64,000 bases of DNA from Metabacillus flavus (GTDB taxonomy: Bacteria; Bacillota; Bacilli; Bacillales; Bacillaceae): NCBI RefSeq assembly GCF_018283675.1, contig NZ_JAGVRK010000001.1:3162001-3226000 (forward strand), read 5' to 3'. The notes under the pieces were generated by a model. That model searched no databases. It saw only the letters and a program-made list of their open reading frames with translations, and was not told the DNA's origin. Below, piece after piece: positions 8,133 through 16,695 of this stretch (position 1 is its first letter; each line of letters begins with the position of its first letter). Made by a program: the position numbers and the translations under genes.

Positions 8133-9335
8133 TTAAAAATCCTGAAGTGTTTTCCAATGGGCTCCAGAACGCTGTCTGCGTTTCATAAAGGCAGCCATCC
8201 TCTTTAATGCTTCTTCGAGCTGGGCAAGAGATGAAGCGTACGAGCATCTGACAAATCCCTCTCCTGAAGGGCCAAAAACACTTCCGGGTACTACTGCTAC
8301 TTTTTCCTCCAGCAGCAGCTGCTCGGCGAATTCCTCAGATGATAAACCGGTGTATTCAACTGATGGAAAGGCATAAAATGCTCCGCCCGGTGTCTGGCAT
8401 GGAAACCCCGCTTCGTTTAATGAACGGACAAAATAATTCCGCCTTCTGCGATAATCTGTTTTCATCCGCTGCACATCTTCTTCACCATTTCTTAATGCTT
8501 CCAATGCTGCGTGCTGGGACATCGTGGGAGCGCACATCATTGAATATTGATGGATTTTGAGCATCGCCTGCAGCAACGGTGCTGGAGCAGCAGCAAATCC
8601 CAATCTCCAGCCAGTCATCGCAAAACCCTTTGAAAATCCTGAGATTGTGATGGTTCTCTCTCTCATTCCCTCCAATGATGCGAGACTCGTGAATTCCTCA
8701 TCATAGGAAAGCTCCGCATAAATCTCATCCGAAATTGCCAGGAGATCATGCTGCTTTATAATGACTGATATTTTTTCCAAATCTTTTCTGCTGAGCATTG
8801 ATCCGGTTGGATTGCTCGGAGAACAAATCAAAACAGCCTTTGTATTCTGAGTAATTGCTTTTTCTATCTGACCTGGGAGCGTTTTAAACCCATTGTTCGA
8901 GTTGGAGGATACATATACTGGAATTCCGCCTGCCAGCTTCACAAGAGGCCCATATGCTACGAAGCATGGTTCGGGAATAATCACCTCATCACCGGGGTTG
9001 ATTATGGCTCTTAAAGCTAAATCCAAGGCCTGGCTTGCTCCTACTGTTACTAAAACTTCACGTTCCGCTTCGTAATTCACATGAAATTTTCGATCAAGAT
9101 ACAAGCTGATTTCCTCTCTGAGCTCAATAAGACCGGCATTGGCGGAATATGCCGTGTGACCATTTTCCAGAGAAAGAATGCATGCTTCACGCACACTCCA
9201 TGATGTGACAAAATCCGGTTCTCCGACTCCTAGTGAGATGACGCCATCCATGCTGGCAGCAAGATCAAAAAATTTCCTTATGCCGGAAGGCTTGAGTTCG
9301 GTTACACTGGTTGATAAAAAACGGGAACTATCCAT
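8133..9335 (-). CDS. alaT: Alanine transaminase AlaT, PLP-dependent class I aminotransferase
   Basis: A 400-residue fold-type I aminotransferase. The PLP lysine lies in SGFSKGFAMTGWRLGF, with SPSNPTGSML and SDEIYAEL as the other cofactor-contact motifs. B. subtilis AlaT (YugH) makes alanine from pyruvate and glutamate. The start ATG overlaps the alaR stop by one base (TAATG), so the two are translationally coupled in an alaR-alaT operon like that of B. subtilis. The C-terminus is about 14 residues longer than I recall for B. subtilis. Confidence 0.93.
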   Translation of the reverse strand: MDSSRFLSTSVTELKPSGIRKFFDLAASMDGVISLGVGEPDFVTSWSVREACILSLENGHTAYSANAGLIELREEISLYLDRKFHVNYEAEREVLVTVGASQALDLALRAIINPGDEVIIPEPCFVAYGPLVKLAGGIPVYVSSNSNNGFKTLPGQIEKAITQNTKAVLICSPSNPTGSMLSRKDLEKISVIIKQHDLLAISDEIYAELSYDEEFTSLASLEGMRERTITISGFSKGFAMTGWRLGFAAAPAPLLQAMLKIHQYSMMCAPTMSQHAALEALRNGEEDVQRMKTDYRRRRNYFVRSLNEAGFPCQTPGGAFYAFPSVEYTGLSSEEFAEQLLLEEKVAVVPGSVFGPSGEGFVRCSYASSLAQLEEALKRMAAFMKRRQRSGAHWKTLQDF

Positions 9336-9835
9336 TACGGAGTGACCACCATCCGTTTATCTTCTTCTCCGGTTTCAAAAATACGGCCATCATGCTTATA
9401 TTTTTTCAGAATAAAATGAGTCGTTGTCGAAAGAACGGAATCAAGAGTTGAAAGCTTCTCTGACACAAATCTTGCCACTTCAGACATGGAACGCCCCTCA
9501 ATCACGACACTTAAATCATAAGCTCCAGACATGAGATAAACGGATTGCACCTCTTTAAAGCGATAGACCCGTTCTGCAATTTCATCAAAGCCCACACCAC
9601 GCTTAGGAGCAACCTTTACATCAATCATGGCAGTTACACCTTCATGGCCTTCCACTTTTCTCCAGTCAATCGTTGCCGCATAGTCAATTATGACTTTTTC
9701 CTGTTCCAGTTTATGAATAATCTGCTCTGCTTCCTCAGAAGTTATCCCGGCCATTTTTGAGATGGAGGCGATTGGCAGCCTGCTGTTCTCTTCCAGGATT
9801 TCCAGCACCTCTGTTTCTTTTTCATTCAGTTTCAT
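9335..9835 (-). CDS. alaR: Lrp/AsnC-family regulator AlaR
   Basis: A 166-residue Lrp-type regulator. The winged HTH is at residues about 6-55 (LEILEENSRLPIASISKMAG), followed by the ligand-sensing RAM/Lrp domain with EVQSVYLMSGAYDLSVVIEG. AlaR (YugG) activates alaT in B. subtilis. It is the first gene of the alaR-alaT operon, with GGAGGGATTAGC upstream of the ATG. Length and domains are normal. Confidence 0.92.
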   Translation of the reverse strand: MKLNEKETEVLEILEENSRLPIASISKMAGITSEEAEQIIHKLEQEKVIIDYAATIDWRKVEGHEGVTAMIDVKVAPKRGVGFDEIAERVYRFKEVQSVYLMSGAYDLSVVIEGRSMSEVARFVSEKLSTLDSVLSTTTHFILKKYKHDGRIFETGEEDKRMVVTP

Positions 9836-10061
9836 GCTAATCCCTCCTGTAATAAAATCTTCAGAACATTATAACATGAAAATGATTTCGTTGACTGAAA
9901 ATTCTGTTTTCAAAATAGCCATTCGGGGTATTTTTTACATGAGTGGGACAACATTTCCCGGACACAATAATAAAAAATCGGTCAAAATTTGTCCCAAATC
10001 GACACGTTTTGCCGTTTCTTACGAATACCTGTCAATAACTATCATTGCTGGAGTGTTGATT

Positions 10062-10888
10062 ATGAACCCAACTTTTTGCCATTCTACAATGAACCTGCAG
10101 GGCATCAATATTCATTATGAGCTATATGAAAAACATCCCGGAAAACCGACCATGGTTTTGCTTCACGGTTTTTTATCTTCAACGTTCAGCTATAGAAGGC
10201 TTATTCCGTTGCTTCAGGAAGAATTCCGGATTATCGCAATTGACCTTCCCCCATTTGGAAAAACAGAAAAATCGATCCGATTTGTACACTCTTATTCCAA
10301 TATGGCGAAGGTTGTCATTGAGCTGCTGGAAAAGCTTGAAGTAAAAAATGCAGTGCTGGTAGGGCATTCCATGGGGGGCAGGTGGCATTGTATGCGACAA
10401 AGGAAAAACCGGAAATGTTTAAAAAAGTCGTCTTGCTTTGCAGCTCAGGCTACATGAAGCGCATGAAGCACTACATGATATGCGGGTCCTATGTTCCCTA
10501 TTTTTATCTTTGCATTAAGCATTGGCTTTCCAGCCAGGGAGTCTTCAAAAACCTTTGCAATGTCGTTTATGACCGTTCTTTGATTGATCAGGAAATGATG
10601 GACGGTTATATGCAGCCATTTATAGACGACAGCATATTCATGGCACTGACCCGTATGATCCGGGACAGAGAAGGGGATCTCTCACAGGATGATTTGAAGA
10701 AAATTGAAGTGCCGAGCCTTTTAATATGGGGACAGGAAGATAAAATCGTACCAGTAGAAGTAGGGAGAAGAATGAGTAAGGATTTGCCCAACGCATCATT
10801 GTTTGAATTGGCCCAAACAGGACATCTTGTTCCTGAGGAAAGACCGATGCATGTAATGGACAGAATCATGAATTTTTCACATGCCTGA
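10062..10888 (+). pseudogene. yugF: Alpha/beta hydrolase YugF, interrupted by a frameshift
   Basis: Two overlapping frames together encode one alpha/beta hydrolase of about 275 residues. The first half has the oxyanion-hole motif LLHGFLSSTFSY and the nucleophile elbow VGHSMGG. The second half continues as ALYATKEKPEMFKKVVLL and ends with the catalytic Asp region LLIWGQEDKIVPVE and His in AQTGHLVPEE. The break falls in a run of six G after AT at the elbow, and a seventh G would restore GHSMGGQVALYA. The gene therefore looks like a one-base deletion, a phase-variable tract or a sequence error. The ATG has GGAGTG upstream. The position between alaR and yugE matches B. subtilis yugF. Confidence 0.85.
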
Positions 10889-10896
10889 GGAAAAAG

Positions 10897-10929
10897 AGAA
10901 AAAAGCCGGTTATGCACCGGCTTTTTTCT
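10897..10929. terminator. Bidirectional terminator
   Basis: AAAAAAGCCGGTTATGCACCGGCTTTTTT lies between convergent yugF and yugE. Confidence 0.9.
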
Positions 10930-10932
10930 GAT

Positions 10933-11196
10933 TCAGCAGCTTGCCTGTTCTTTGACAGTTAATAATTTACTGGCCATTTGCAAGCATTCCTCCATGGGAA
11001 TCCATTTTTCGAAGGAATGTTCGTAAATAGTTTGAATCCGTTCCGCAAGCTCGGGCGAATGATCCAATTCATGAACAGCCTGAACAACATCAACGGCTTC
11101 GGTCTCGTAAAAACCTTCTCCGCATCCAAATGGATCCCATTTATATAGTATTTCCATCATGATTTCATTTGCAGCTTGTGTTTCCATATTCATCAT
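10933..11196 (-). CDS. yugE: DUF1871 family protein YugE
   Basis: An 87-residue acidic protein of the DUF1871 family. The recognisable WDPFGCGEGFYETEAVDVVQ segment is followed by a helical C-terminal half. In B. subtilis yugE lies between yugF and patB, as here. Function is unknown. Several ATG codons crowd the start. AAGGT about seven bases before the ATG at 11196 favours that one, but starts at 11193 or 11187 are possible. Confidence 0.82.
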   Translation of the reverse strand: MMNMETQAANEIMMEILYKWDPFGCGEGFYETEAVDVVQAVHELDHSPELAERIQTIYEHSFEKWIPMEECLQMASKLLTVKEQASC

Positions 11197-11273
11197 CACC
11201 CGTACCTTATTTTTGCAAATTTATTTTAACACATTTACGATATAAAGAAGAAATCCGTTTAAGAGGTGAAGAA

Positions 11274-12443
11274 ATGAAGCAATTCGATGAAATTGTTGAA
11301 CGCCGCAAAACCAACTCCGTTAAGTGGGACTTAACAAAAGAAATATTTGGGACATCTGATGTGCTCCCTATGTGGGTAGCCGATATGGATTTTAAAGCCC
11401 CCGCAGAAGTTCTAGAAGCGTTAAAGAAAAGAATCGACCATGGAATATTCGGGTATTCTTCCATAGGAGAAAGCACCAAGACTGCGATTGTGGAATGGGC
11501 AGAGAAAAGAAATGGCTGGCGGTTTAAAAAAGAGGCGATCCTGTTCAGCCCGGGAGTCGTAACAGCTTTAAGTTTTGCAATCCAAGCCTATTCCGAGCCC
11601 GGAGAAAAAGTACTGATTCAATCCCCTGTTTATACACCATTTTTTGACATGGTCAAACGAAACGGACGGGAAATTGTTAATAGCCAGCTCATTCTTGAGG
11701 ACGGGCGCTATGAAATTGATTTTAACGATCTGGCCAAAAAAATGGATGATCCCCAAGTAAAAATGATGCTTTTATGCAATCCGCACAACCCTGGGGGCAG
11801 GTCCTGGAACGCTGACGAATTAATGAAAATAGGCGAATTATGCGCAGAGCATGATGTACTCATGGTCTCAGATGAAATCCATTCTGACCTGATGCTCTTT
11901 GGTCATAAGCACGTCCCCTTTGCATCCATCAGCAAAGAATTTTCAGACCATTCCATAACCTGCTTCGCTCCAAGCAAAACGTTCAATCTTGCCGGCCTTC
12001 AAGCCTCTGTGATGGTTATCGAAAACGACTCACTGAGAAGAAGAATGGATGAAACGCTTCATCGGCAAGGATTCTTTACCCTCAATGCACTGGGAAGTTT
12101 AGGCATGGAGGCTGCATACAGCCATGGCGCAGCCTGGCTGGGCGAACTAAACGCCTACATAGAAAGGAATATGGAATATGCTATTGATTTTCTTAACAGT
12201 CAAGTTCCGGGTGTGACTGCAATCAAACCGGATGCCTCCTATCTCTTATGGCTGGATTGCCGGGAACTGGGGCTTGATGACAAAGAAATCAAAAGACGGC
12301 TCCTCCATAAAGGAAAGGTGGCTCTGGAGGAAGGAACAAAATACGGTCCTGGCGGAGAGGGATTTGTCAGACTCAACGCGGGCTGTTCCTTTGAAACTTT
12401 GAAAGATGGTCTTTCAAGGGTGAAAGCAGCCTTTTCTTCCTAA
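11274..12443 (+). CDS. patB: Cystathionine beta-lyase PatB (C-S lyase)
   Basis: A 389-residue PLP enzyme of the MalY/PatB group that cleaves C-S bonds, for example in cystathionine and cysteine conjugates, giving pyruvate, ammonia and a thiol. The PLP lysine is in FAPSKTFNLAGLQ, with CNPHNPGG and SDEIHSDL as the other family signatures. The frame is open 35 codons upstream, but AAGAGGTGAAGAA places the start at the ATG of MKQFDEIV. It is divergent from yugE and closed by a terminator. It is not interrupted. Confidence 0.93.
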   Translation: MKQFDEIVERRKTNSVKWDLTKEIFGTSDVLPMWVADMDFKAPAEVLEALKKRIDHGIFGYSSIGESTKTAIVEWAEKRNGWRFKKEAILFSPGVVTALSFAIQAYSEPGEKVLIQSPVYTPFFDMVKRNGREIVNSQLILEDGRYEIDFNDLAKKMDDPQVKMMLLCNPHNPGGRSWNADELMKIGELCAEHDVLMVSDEIHSDLMLFGHKHVPFASISKEFSDHSITCFAPSKTFNLAGLQASVMVIENDSLRRRMDETLHRQGFFTLNALGSLGMEAAYSHGAAWLGELNAYIERNMEYAIDFLNSQVPGVTAIKPDASYLLWLDCRELGLDDKEIKRRLLHKGKVALEEGTKYGPGGEGFVRLNAGCSFETLKDGLSRVKAAFSS

Positions 12444-12471
12444 AGCGGAAGGGCTGTTGAGGGAGAATGGA

Positions 12472-12517
12472 AAAACCGAAGAACGCTCGCTTTACGAGTG
12501 ATCTTCGGTTTTTTTTG
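12472..12517 (+). terminator. patB terminator of the AACCGAAGA-CGCTC type
   Basis: AAAACCGAAGAACGCTCG pairs with CGAGTGATCTTCGGTTTT and is followed by a T run. The same stem sequence, with small changes, lies in repeat copies R1 and R3. A fragment resembling the repeat (GGCTGATGGAACCTGCGGGG) follows directly. Confidence 0.88.
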
Positions 12518-12673
12518 GCTGATGGAACCTGCGGGGCACATCTGTCACACACCGACCATTTTCGAAAAAATAAAGTTTACTTATACTACTTTTAAACAGA
12601 AACTTTTTTCTTGGCACAACGTTGAAAATTCAACATTCGGCACACATAAAAACAACATATATTTTCCAATAAT

Positions 12674-12682
12674 GGTATAATA
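12674..12682 (+). promoter_or_regulatory. Candidate extended -10 element of kinB
   Basis: TGGTATAAT, an extended -10 with a full TATAAT, lies about 30 bases before the kinB start. No good -35 was seen at the usual spacing. Confidence 0.4.
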
Positions 12683-12709
12683 ACACTATCAACGACATAG
12701 GAGACCGTA

Positions 12710-14014
12710 ATGGAGAATTTAAAGGATTTAATTTTGCAAGTGACGTTTATCCTGTTCCCCATCTATCTCTATCAGGCCATCTGGCTCAACAGACCCACAG
12801 CCACTATACCGAAACCAAATCTTTTTCTGATTTATTTGCTTTGCAGCCTCTCAGCTGTGCTTTGCATGATTTTCCCCATTTACGTGATAGACGGACTTCC
12901 CTATGGACTGCATTACATACCTTATTTGGCAGCTGCTTTATACGGAGGACCTATGACTGGCATCTCGGTTGCCTGTACTGCCTTGCTCTATCGCTTATAT
13001 TCGGGAGGCGATGTCATTTGGATGTCCCTTATCATAACCCCGCTTTTTTTAATTGCTCCTCTCATGCTTCAGTCAAAATGGAATGACTTTAAAATTCATA
13101 CAAAGCTTGCGCTCGCATTGCTATTCAGCGGAATAAAAACAGCCTTAACCTATCTGACTATTGCGATTCTTACTTTTTTCAAACTGTTTCCATACCCATT
13201 AGCTGAAAGTCTGCCTGAAATGCTACTCGCCTTTCTATTATTTACAATTGTGCTCATTCTGACCATCTATTGTATAAACTCTACGAAAGAGAGCGCCTTT
13301 CTCCGGGCAAGACTCATTAAATCAGAAAAACTTTCAATCGTCAGCGAGCTTGCAGCGAGCGTTGCCCACGAGGTACGAAATCCGCTGACAGTCGTTAGAG
13401 GATTTATTCAGCTCATAGGTACTGACCGCAAAAACATGGATCCTAAAAATGAGGAGTACATTGCCCTCGTTCTATCCGAACTTGACAGAGCACAGGAAAT
13501 CATAACGGATTACCTCAATCTTGCCAAACAGCAGTACTTTGAGAAAAACAAGCTTTCTTTGAGCACTCTTTTGGAGGAAGTGGTTAAAATTATGACCTCC
13601 TATGCCAATTTAAAAAATGTCCATTTCAGAAACAGCATTGCGCCGGATTTATACGTTCATGGAGATTCATCAAGATTAAAGCAGGTTTTTCTAAATCTCC
13701 TTAAGAACGCAGTTGAAGCAGTCTCTGAATCGGACGGTGAGGTTAAAATTACGGCTTATTCTTCCCATGATTTTATCAGGATCAAAATTAAAGACAATGG
13801 AGTCGGAATGACGGCTGAACAGCTCGCAAGGATTGGCGAGCCGTATTTCACTCTGAAAGAGAAGGGAACGGGACTTGGACTGACCGTTACGTTTTCCATT
13901 GTCGAGCAGCATGAAGGAACGCTGCGTTATCAAAGCGAACCGGGTGCAGGAACATCCGCTACCGTTTCGCTGCCGATTTATAAACAAACAGACCCTCCTC
14001 TTCCTGCCCCATAA
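12710..14014 (+). CDS. kinB: Sporulation sensor histidine kinase KinB
   Basis: A 434-residue membrane kinase. The first roughly 190 residues hold about six membrane helices of the 5TMR-LYT type. The dimerisation/phosphoacceptor motif is ELAASVAHEVRNPLTVVRGF, and the ATPase domain has FLNLLKNAVEA, DNGVGM and KGTGLGLTV. KinB phosphorylates Spo0F and starts sporulation through the phosphorelay. In B. subtilis kapB follows directly and is needed for KinB function. Here kapB is about 1.35 kb downstream with two minus-strand genes between, so kinB appears monocistronic and ends at a terminator. The final residues (QTDPPLPAP) are unremarkable. Confidence 0.9.
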   Translation: MENLKDLILQVTFILFPIYLYQAIWLNRPTATIPKPNLFLIYLLCSLSAVLCMIFPIYVIDGLPYGLHYIPYLAAALYGGPMTGISVACTALLYRLYSGGDVIWMSLIITPLFLIAPLMLQSKWNDFKIHTKLALALLFSGIKTALTYLTIAILTFFKLFPYPLAESLPEMLLAFLLFTIVLILTIYCINSTKESAFLRARLIKSEKLSIVSELAASVAHEVRNPLTVVRGFIQLIGTDRKNMDPKNEEYIALVLSELDRAQEIITDYLNLAKQQYFEKNKLSLSTLLEEVVKIMTSYANLKNVHFRNSIAPDLYVHGDSSRLKQVFLNLLKNAVEAVSESDGEVKITAYSSHDFIRIKIKDNGVGMTAEQLARIGEPYFTLKEKGTGLGLTVTFSIVEQHEGTLRYQSEPGAGTSATVSLPIYKQTDPPLPAP

Positions 14015-14042
14015 ACACGGGGGCTGATTGTAAGTCCTTAAA

Positions 14043-14074
14043 ATAAGCCCTGACTATGGCAGTCAGGGCTTTGC
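14043..14074. terminator. Terminator shared by kinB and the sodC-like gene
   Basis: AAGCCCTGACTATGGCAGTCAGGGCTTTG forms a nine-pair stem. It overlaps the last codons of the convergent sodC-like gene. Confidence 0.8.
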
Positions 14075-14632
14075 TTCAATATCGATTTCTTTTTTATCTT
14101 TACGCATGGCTTCCTTTTCTGTAATCTTTCCGCAAGCGATTCTGGCACCGGATTCGCCAGCAGGCTGAGACATTCCATCATCCTTCGTTTCGGTAATGAT
14201 GATCGACGTTCCTTCTTTAAAGAGCAGCGAGTTTTTGGTACCCTTTTTTAAAGTGAGCTTCGGACCAAACAATTCAGCCTGTGCTTTCCCATCATTCTCC
14301 GCCACAATATTAGGCAGATCTCCAAGGTGTGCGCCTTCCGGATTCAGCAGACCGTGCTGTTTGTTATCAGGATTGTAATGTTCCCCGGCAGAAATAAAAT
14401 CAGGGCCCTGGCAATCCGGCTTCTGGTGAATATGGAACCCGTGCTCACCCGGCTGAAGACCTTCCAGTACGATATCAAACTTCACGCCCTCCGGCTGTTC
14501 AGACAGCTTGATTGTTCCAAGTGAATCTCCGTCTGTATTAAACATTTCGACCCCGATTGAGGTCAGCTGATCCTGACTGCAGCCGCCTGCCAATATCAGA
14601 GCTGCTGCGGACATGCCCATCCATTTTCTCAA
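14063..14632 (-). CDS. Cu/Zn superoxide dismutase-like lipoprotein (YojM type)
   Basis: A 189-residue exported lipoprotein. The signal peptide ends at the lipobox ILAGGC, so the mature protein is anchored to the outer face of the membrane. The SodC fold is evident: GFHIHQKPDC, SAGEHYNP, HGLLNPEGAHLGDLPN and GESGARIACGK. The zinc-side His residues and Asp, both disulphide Cys and the active-site Arg are visible, as are three expected copper His. At the fourth copper position the sequence reads SIIITETKDD, with Thr where His is normal, so activity is doubtful. TTG is chosen as the start because GGAGG lies eight bases before it. It sits between kinB and kapB. Confidence 0.87.
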   Translation of the reverse strand: MRKWMGMSAAALILAGGCSQDQLTSIGVEMFNTDGDSLGTIKLSEQPEGVKFDIVLEGLQPGEHGFHIHQKPDCQGPDFISAGEHYNPDNKQHGLLNPEGAHLGDLPNIVAENDGKAQAELFGPKLTLKKGTKNSLLFKEGTSIIITETKDDGMSQPAGESGARIACGKITEKEAMRKDKKEIDIEAKP

Positions 14633-14647
14633 AACCCGAACCTCCAT

Positions 14648-14827
14648 CCGTAGAGTGAACCTTCCAACAGCGTAAGAGTTTCACTAATTCAGCTGCTGAC
14701 CGTTTCCTCTCAAGCCTTGCGCGGGTAATACCAGCCGCAAAAGCGGAGTAAAACCCTTTGTAGGCTAGTTTTTTCTTAGGATAAGGGATTTATACAGGTT
14801 ACAGAGTGCGGATACATATCTCCGTCA
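14648..14827. other. Intergenic stretch with no gene seen
   Basis: Upstream of the sodC-like gene. It contains a short GC-rich piece (GCGCGGGTAATACC and CCGCAAAAGCGGAG) faintly like the dispersed elements, but no coding frame with a ribosome binding site. Confidence 0.5.
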
Positions 14828-14945
14828 AGATTTATTCATCCGTGCTGCCTCTTTATTTAGCCGTTCCTCCCGTTAATTTGGCCGGTCGAGACTGTTATTT
14901 AGCCTTACCCTTTTATCTAGTCGATTGAGCTCTTTATTTAGCAGG
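14828..14945. repeat. Degenerate tandem repeat with unit of about 20 bases
   Basis: Six diverged units based on TTTATTTAGCCG occur every 18-22 bases: TTTATTCATCCG, TTTATTTAGCCG, TTAATTTGGCCG, TTATTTAGCC, TTTATCTAGTCG and TTTATTTAGCAG. No reading frame uses it. The remaining DNA up to 15054 contains no gene I can support. Confidence 0.6.
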
Positions 14946-15054
14946 TTAATACCCCGCCGCAAGTCAGCGGGTGAAGCCCCTTTTCAAACTCGTTCACAGC
15001 AGCAAGGTTAGTGTAAACAGTAAAAAAAACGCAGAGCTAAGGCCCATGCGCAAA

Positions 15055-15243
15055 CTATAAATCTTTTCCCTTCAGGTGTTTATAATTCTCATTTACTTCA
15101 CGTTCTTCCTTTTTTGACAGCTTGATGAAAAAGCGGAATGCCAGAACGGCCAATAGCAGGAAAATGGCCATATGGAAGGCAGCAGGAATATACTCGGTTT
15201 TATCTTCAGGAAAATATAAAAACAAGGATAGGACAAAACCCAT
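15055..15243 (-). CDS. Small membrane protein of unknown function
   Basis: A 62-residue protein starting at the ATG after AAAGGTGGATCC. It has two hydrophobic segments (GFVLSLFLYF and AAFHMAIFLLLAVLAFRFFI) and a charged C-terminus (KLSKKEEREVNENYKHLKGK), probably cytoplasmic. A 13-codon upstream extension is open but lacks its own site. I do not recognise the family. It is divergent from kapB, in the interval that separates kinB from kapB. Confidence 0.6.
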   Translation of the reverse strand: MGFVLSLFLYFPEDKTEYIPAAFHMAIFLLLAVLAFRFFIKLSKKEEREVNENYKHLKGKDL

Positions 15244-15370
15244 GTAAGCGGATCCACCTTTCTTGTACAGTCTTGTCTTCACTATACAGCTTTCTGCCGG
15301 ATTATACCAAGTCCTTTTTTAAGGCCGGCTTTATATGTGGTAAAATGAACAAAAATGAGCGGAATGGGGA

Positions 15371-15757
15371 ATGAGTTGTATGGAATTCCAGCCAGGCGAT
15401 TATGTAACGGGTATTTACAAAACAGGGAAGTATGCAGGGGTTGTAACAGCAATCCGTCCTATGCATATTCTTGTACAGGTTAAGGCGGTTTTAAAGCATC
15501 CGCAGCAGGGAGATTTGCACATGCCTAAGGAGGCGGAGGTCCCCCTCTTTCATGAAAGGCGGGCACTGAGCTTCAACGAACAAACCAATGTGCCGAAAAA
15601 CATGGTAAAACCGCTGGACGGGGATATTCCGGATTATAAGAAGTCCCTGCGCGAGTCAATTGATCAAATGAGGTCTTCTCTAAATAATGATGACTCTTTA
15701 TGGGCAAAAAGATCAATGGCCTGCCTTGATCAGCTTGAAAAAGATTATAACCTCTAA
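15371..15757 (+). CDS. kapB: Kinase-associated protein KapB
   Basis: A 128-residue protein matching the KapB family (GDYVTGIYKTGKYAGVVT, VLKHPQQGDLH, VPLFHERRALSF). KapB is needed for KinB-dependent sporulation in B. subtilis. It is called a lipoprotein there, but no lipobox is visible here. Two starts are possible: this ATG, which gives the usual family length, and an ATG nine bases later after GGGGA. It is detached from kinB, so it must have its own promoter. Confidence 0.88.
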   Translation: MSCMEFQPGDYVTGIYKTGKYAGVVTAIRPMHILVQVKAVLKHPQQGDLHMPKEAEVPLFHERRALSFNEQTNVPKNMVKPLDGDIPDYKKSLRESIDQMRSSLNNDDSLWAKRSMACLDQLEKDYNL

Positions 15758-15765
15758 TTAAACAC

Positions 15766-15803
15766 AAAGCCAAATCACAATGATTAGTGATTTGGCTTTA
15801 TGT
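15766..15803. terminator. Bidirectional terminator between kapB and kapD
   Basis: AAAGCCAAATCACAATGATTAGTGATTTGGCTTT is a strong stem between convergent genes. Confidence 0.88.
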
Positions 15804-16418
15804 TGCGAACTTGCTTAGAAGCTTGGTGAAATCAACCCGGTCTCCAATTGTTGTGGGATTTGGCTTTTCGAGATATTTTTTATCTTTTTCAATCAGCTTA
15901 TAAATTTTCATGGTTGTTAATGCATCATCCAGAGCCCGGTGATGCTGCCCCGTTCCTTTCTTTCCATATTCCTCAACGGCCTTCCATAAACCTGTCTGAT
16001 TTCTGTCCCCGAAAAATTTCTTATATTCCATAGACAAATCGATAAATTCATCATTCTCAAATGGAAAGGCGCAGCGATTTTTTTCACAATTCATTCTCAA
16101 AACCTTCATGTCCATGTTTCCCCAGGTTACCACTTTTTTAGGGGAATCCAGCTGCTTAAGAGCTTCAATCAATTTAGAAAATGAAATTCCCTGATCCACC
16201 TGGGCCTGAGTGATCCCCAGAAACGATTTGCAGCGTTCTGTAAGACGCTTTCCTTTAACAGGCGTCACAAAGGATGAAAATTCCTGCTCGATTTTTCCGT
16301 TTTTAGAAAAGACGAGACCAGCTTCAATGATTTCAGCATAAAAGCCTTTATAGCCCGAATTTCCGTCAGGCATGCTGAATTCGAAATCAATAAACAGCAG
16401 AGGTTTCGACCCGTCCAT
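15798..16418 (-). CDS. kapD: KapD, DEDD-type 3'-5' exonuclease-like inhibitor of the KinA pathway
   Basis: A 206-residue protein with an RNase T/DEDDh exonuclease fold. FIDFEFSM carries the first two acidic residues, VTWGNMDMKVL the third, and HHRALDDALTTMKIY the last His and Asp. Multicopy kapD inhibits the KinA route to sporulation in B. subtilis. GGAGGAAGAG precedes the ATG of MDGSKPLL, and the 12-codon upstream extension is not used. It is convergent with kapB. Confidence 0.9.
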   Translation of the reverse strand: MDGSKPLLFIDFEFSMPDGNSGYKGFYAEIIEAGLVFSKNGKIEQEFSSFVTPVKGKRLTERCKSFLGITQAQVDQGISFSKLIEALKQLDSPKKVVTWGNMDMKVLRMNCEKNRCAFPFENDEFIDLSMEYKKFFGDRNQTGLWKAVEEYGKKGTGQHHRALDDALTTMKIYKLIEKDKKYLEKPNPTTIGDRVDFTKLLSKFAT

Positions 16419-16695
16419 GCTCTTCCTCCTTTCTTTCCTGCATTTTATTACCATTATATCACCGCCCTCCTTAATTTAACTGTATTTTTAGAAAAATTTT
16501 AATCGGAAAAGCACACATTTTTCCTGCACGTTTCCCTTGTCTCTGTGCGCAAAAAAATTCTTCTCAGATTTGGAAATCAATGCTAGGATTACATCAGAGC
16601 GGCGGCTTCTGAGTCGCTCCCTATAAAAAGCCAATGGCGGGGGTTTTACACCTCTTAAATGAATAAAAAAACGAATGGATCCTAAGTGAAAGAAT

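Noticed and set aside
10374-10392. Programmed frameshifting in yugF
   Set aside because: The G run is not a known slippery heptamer with a following structure. A plain one-base deletion is simpler.
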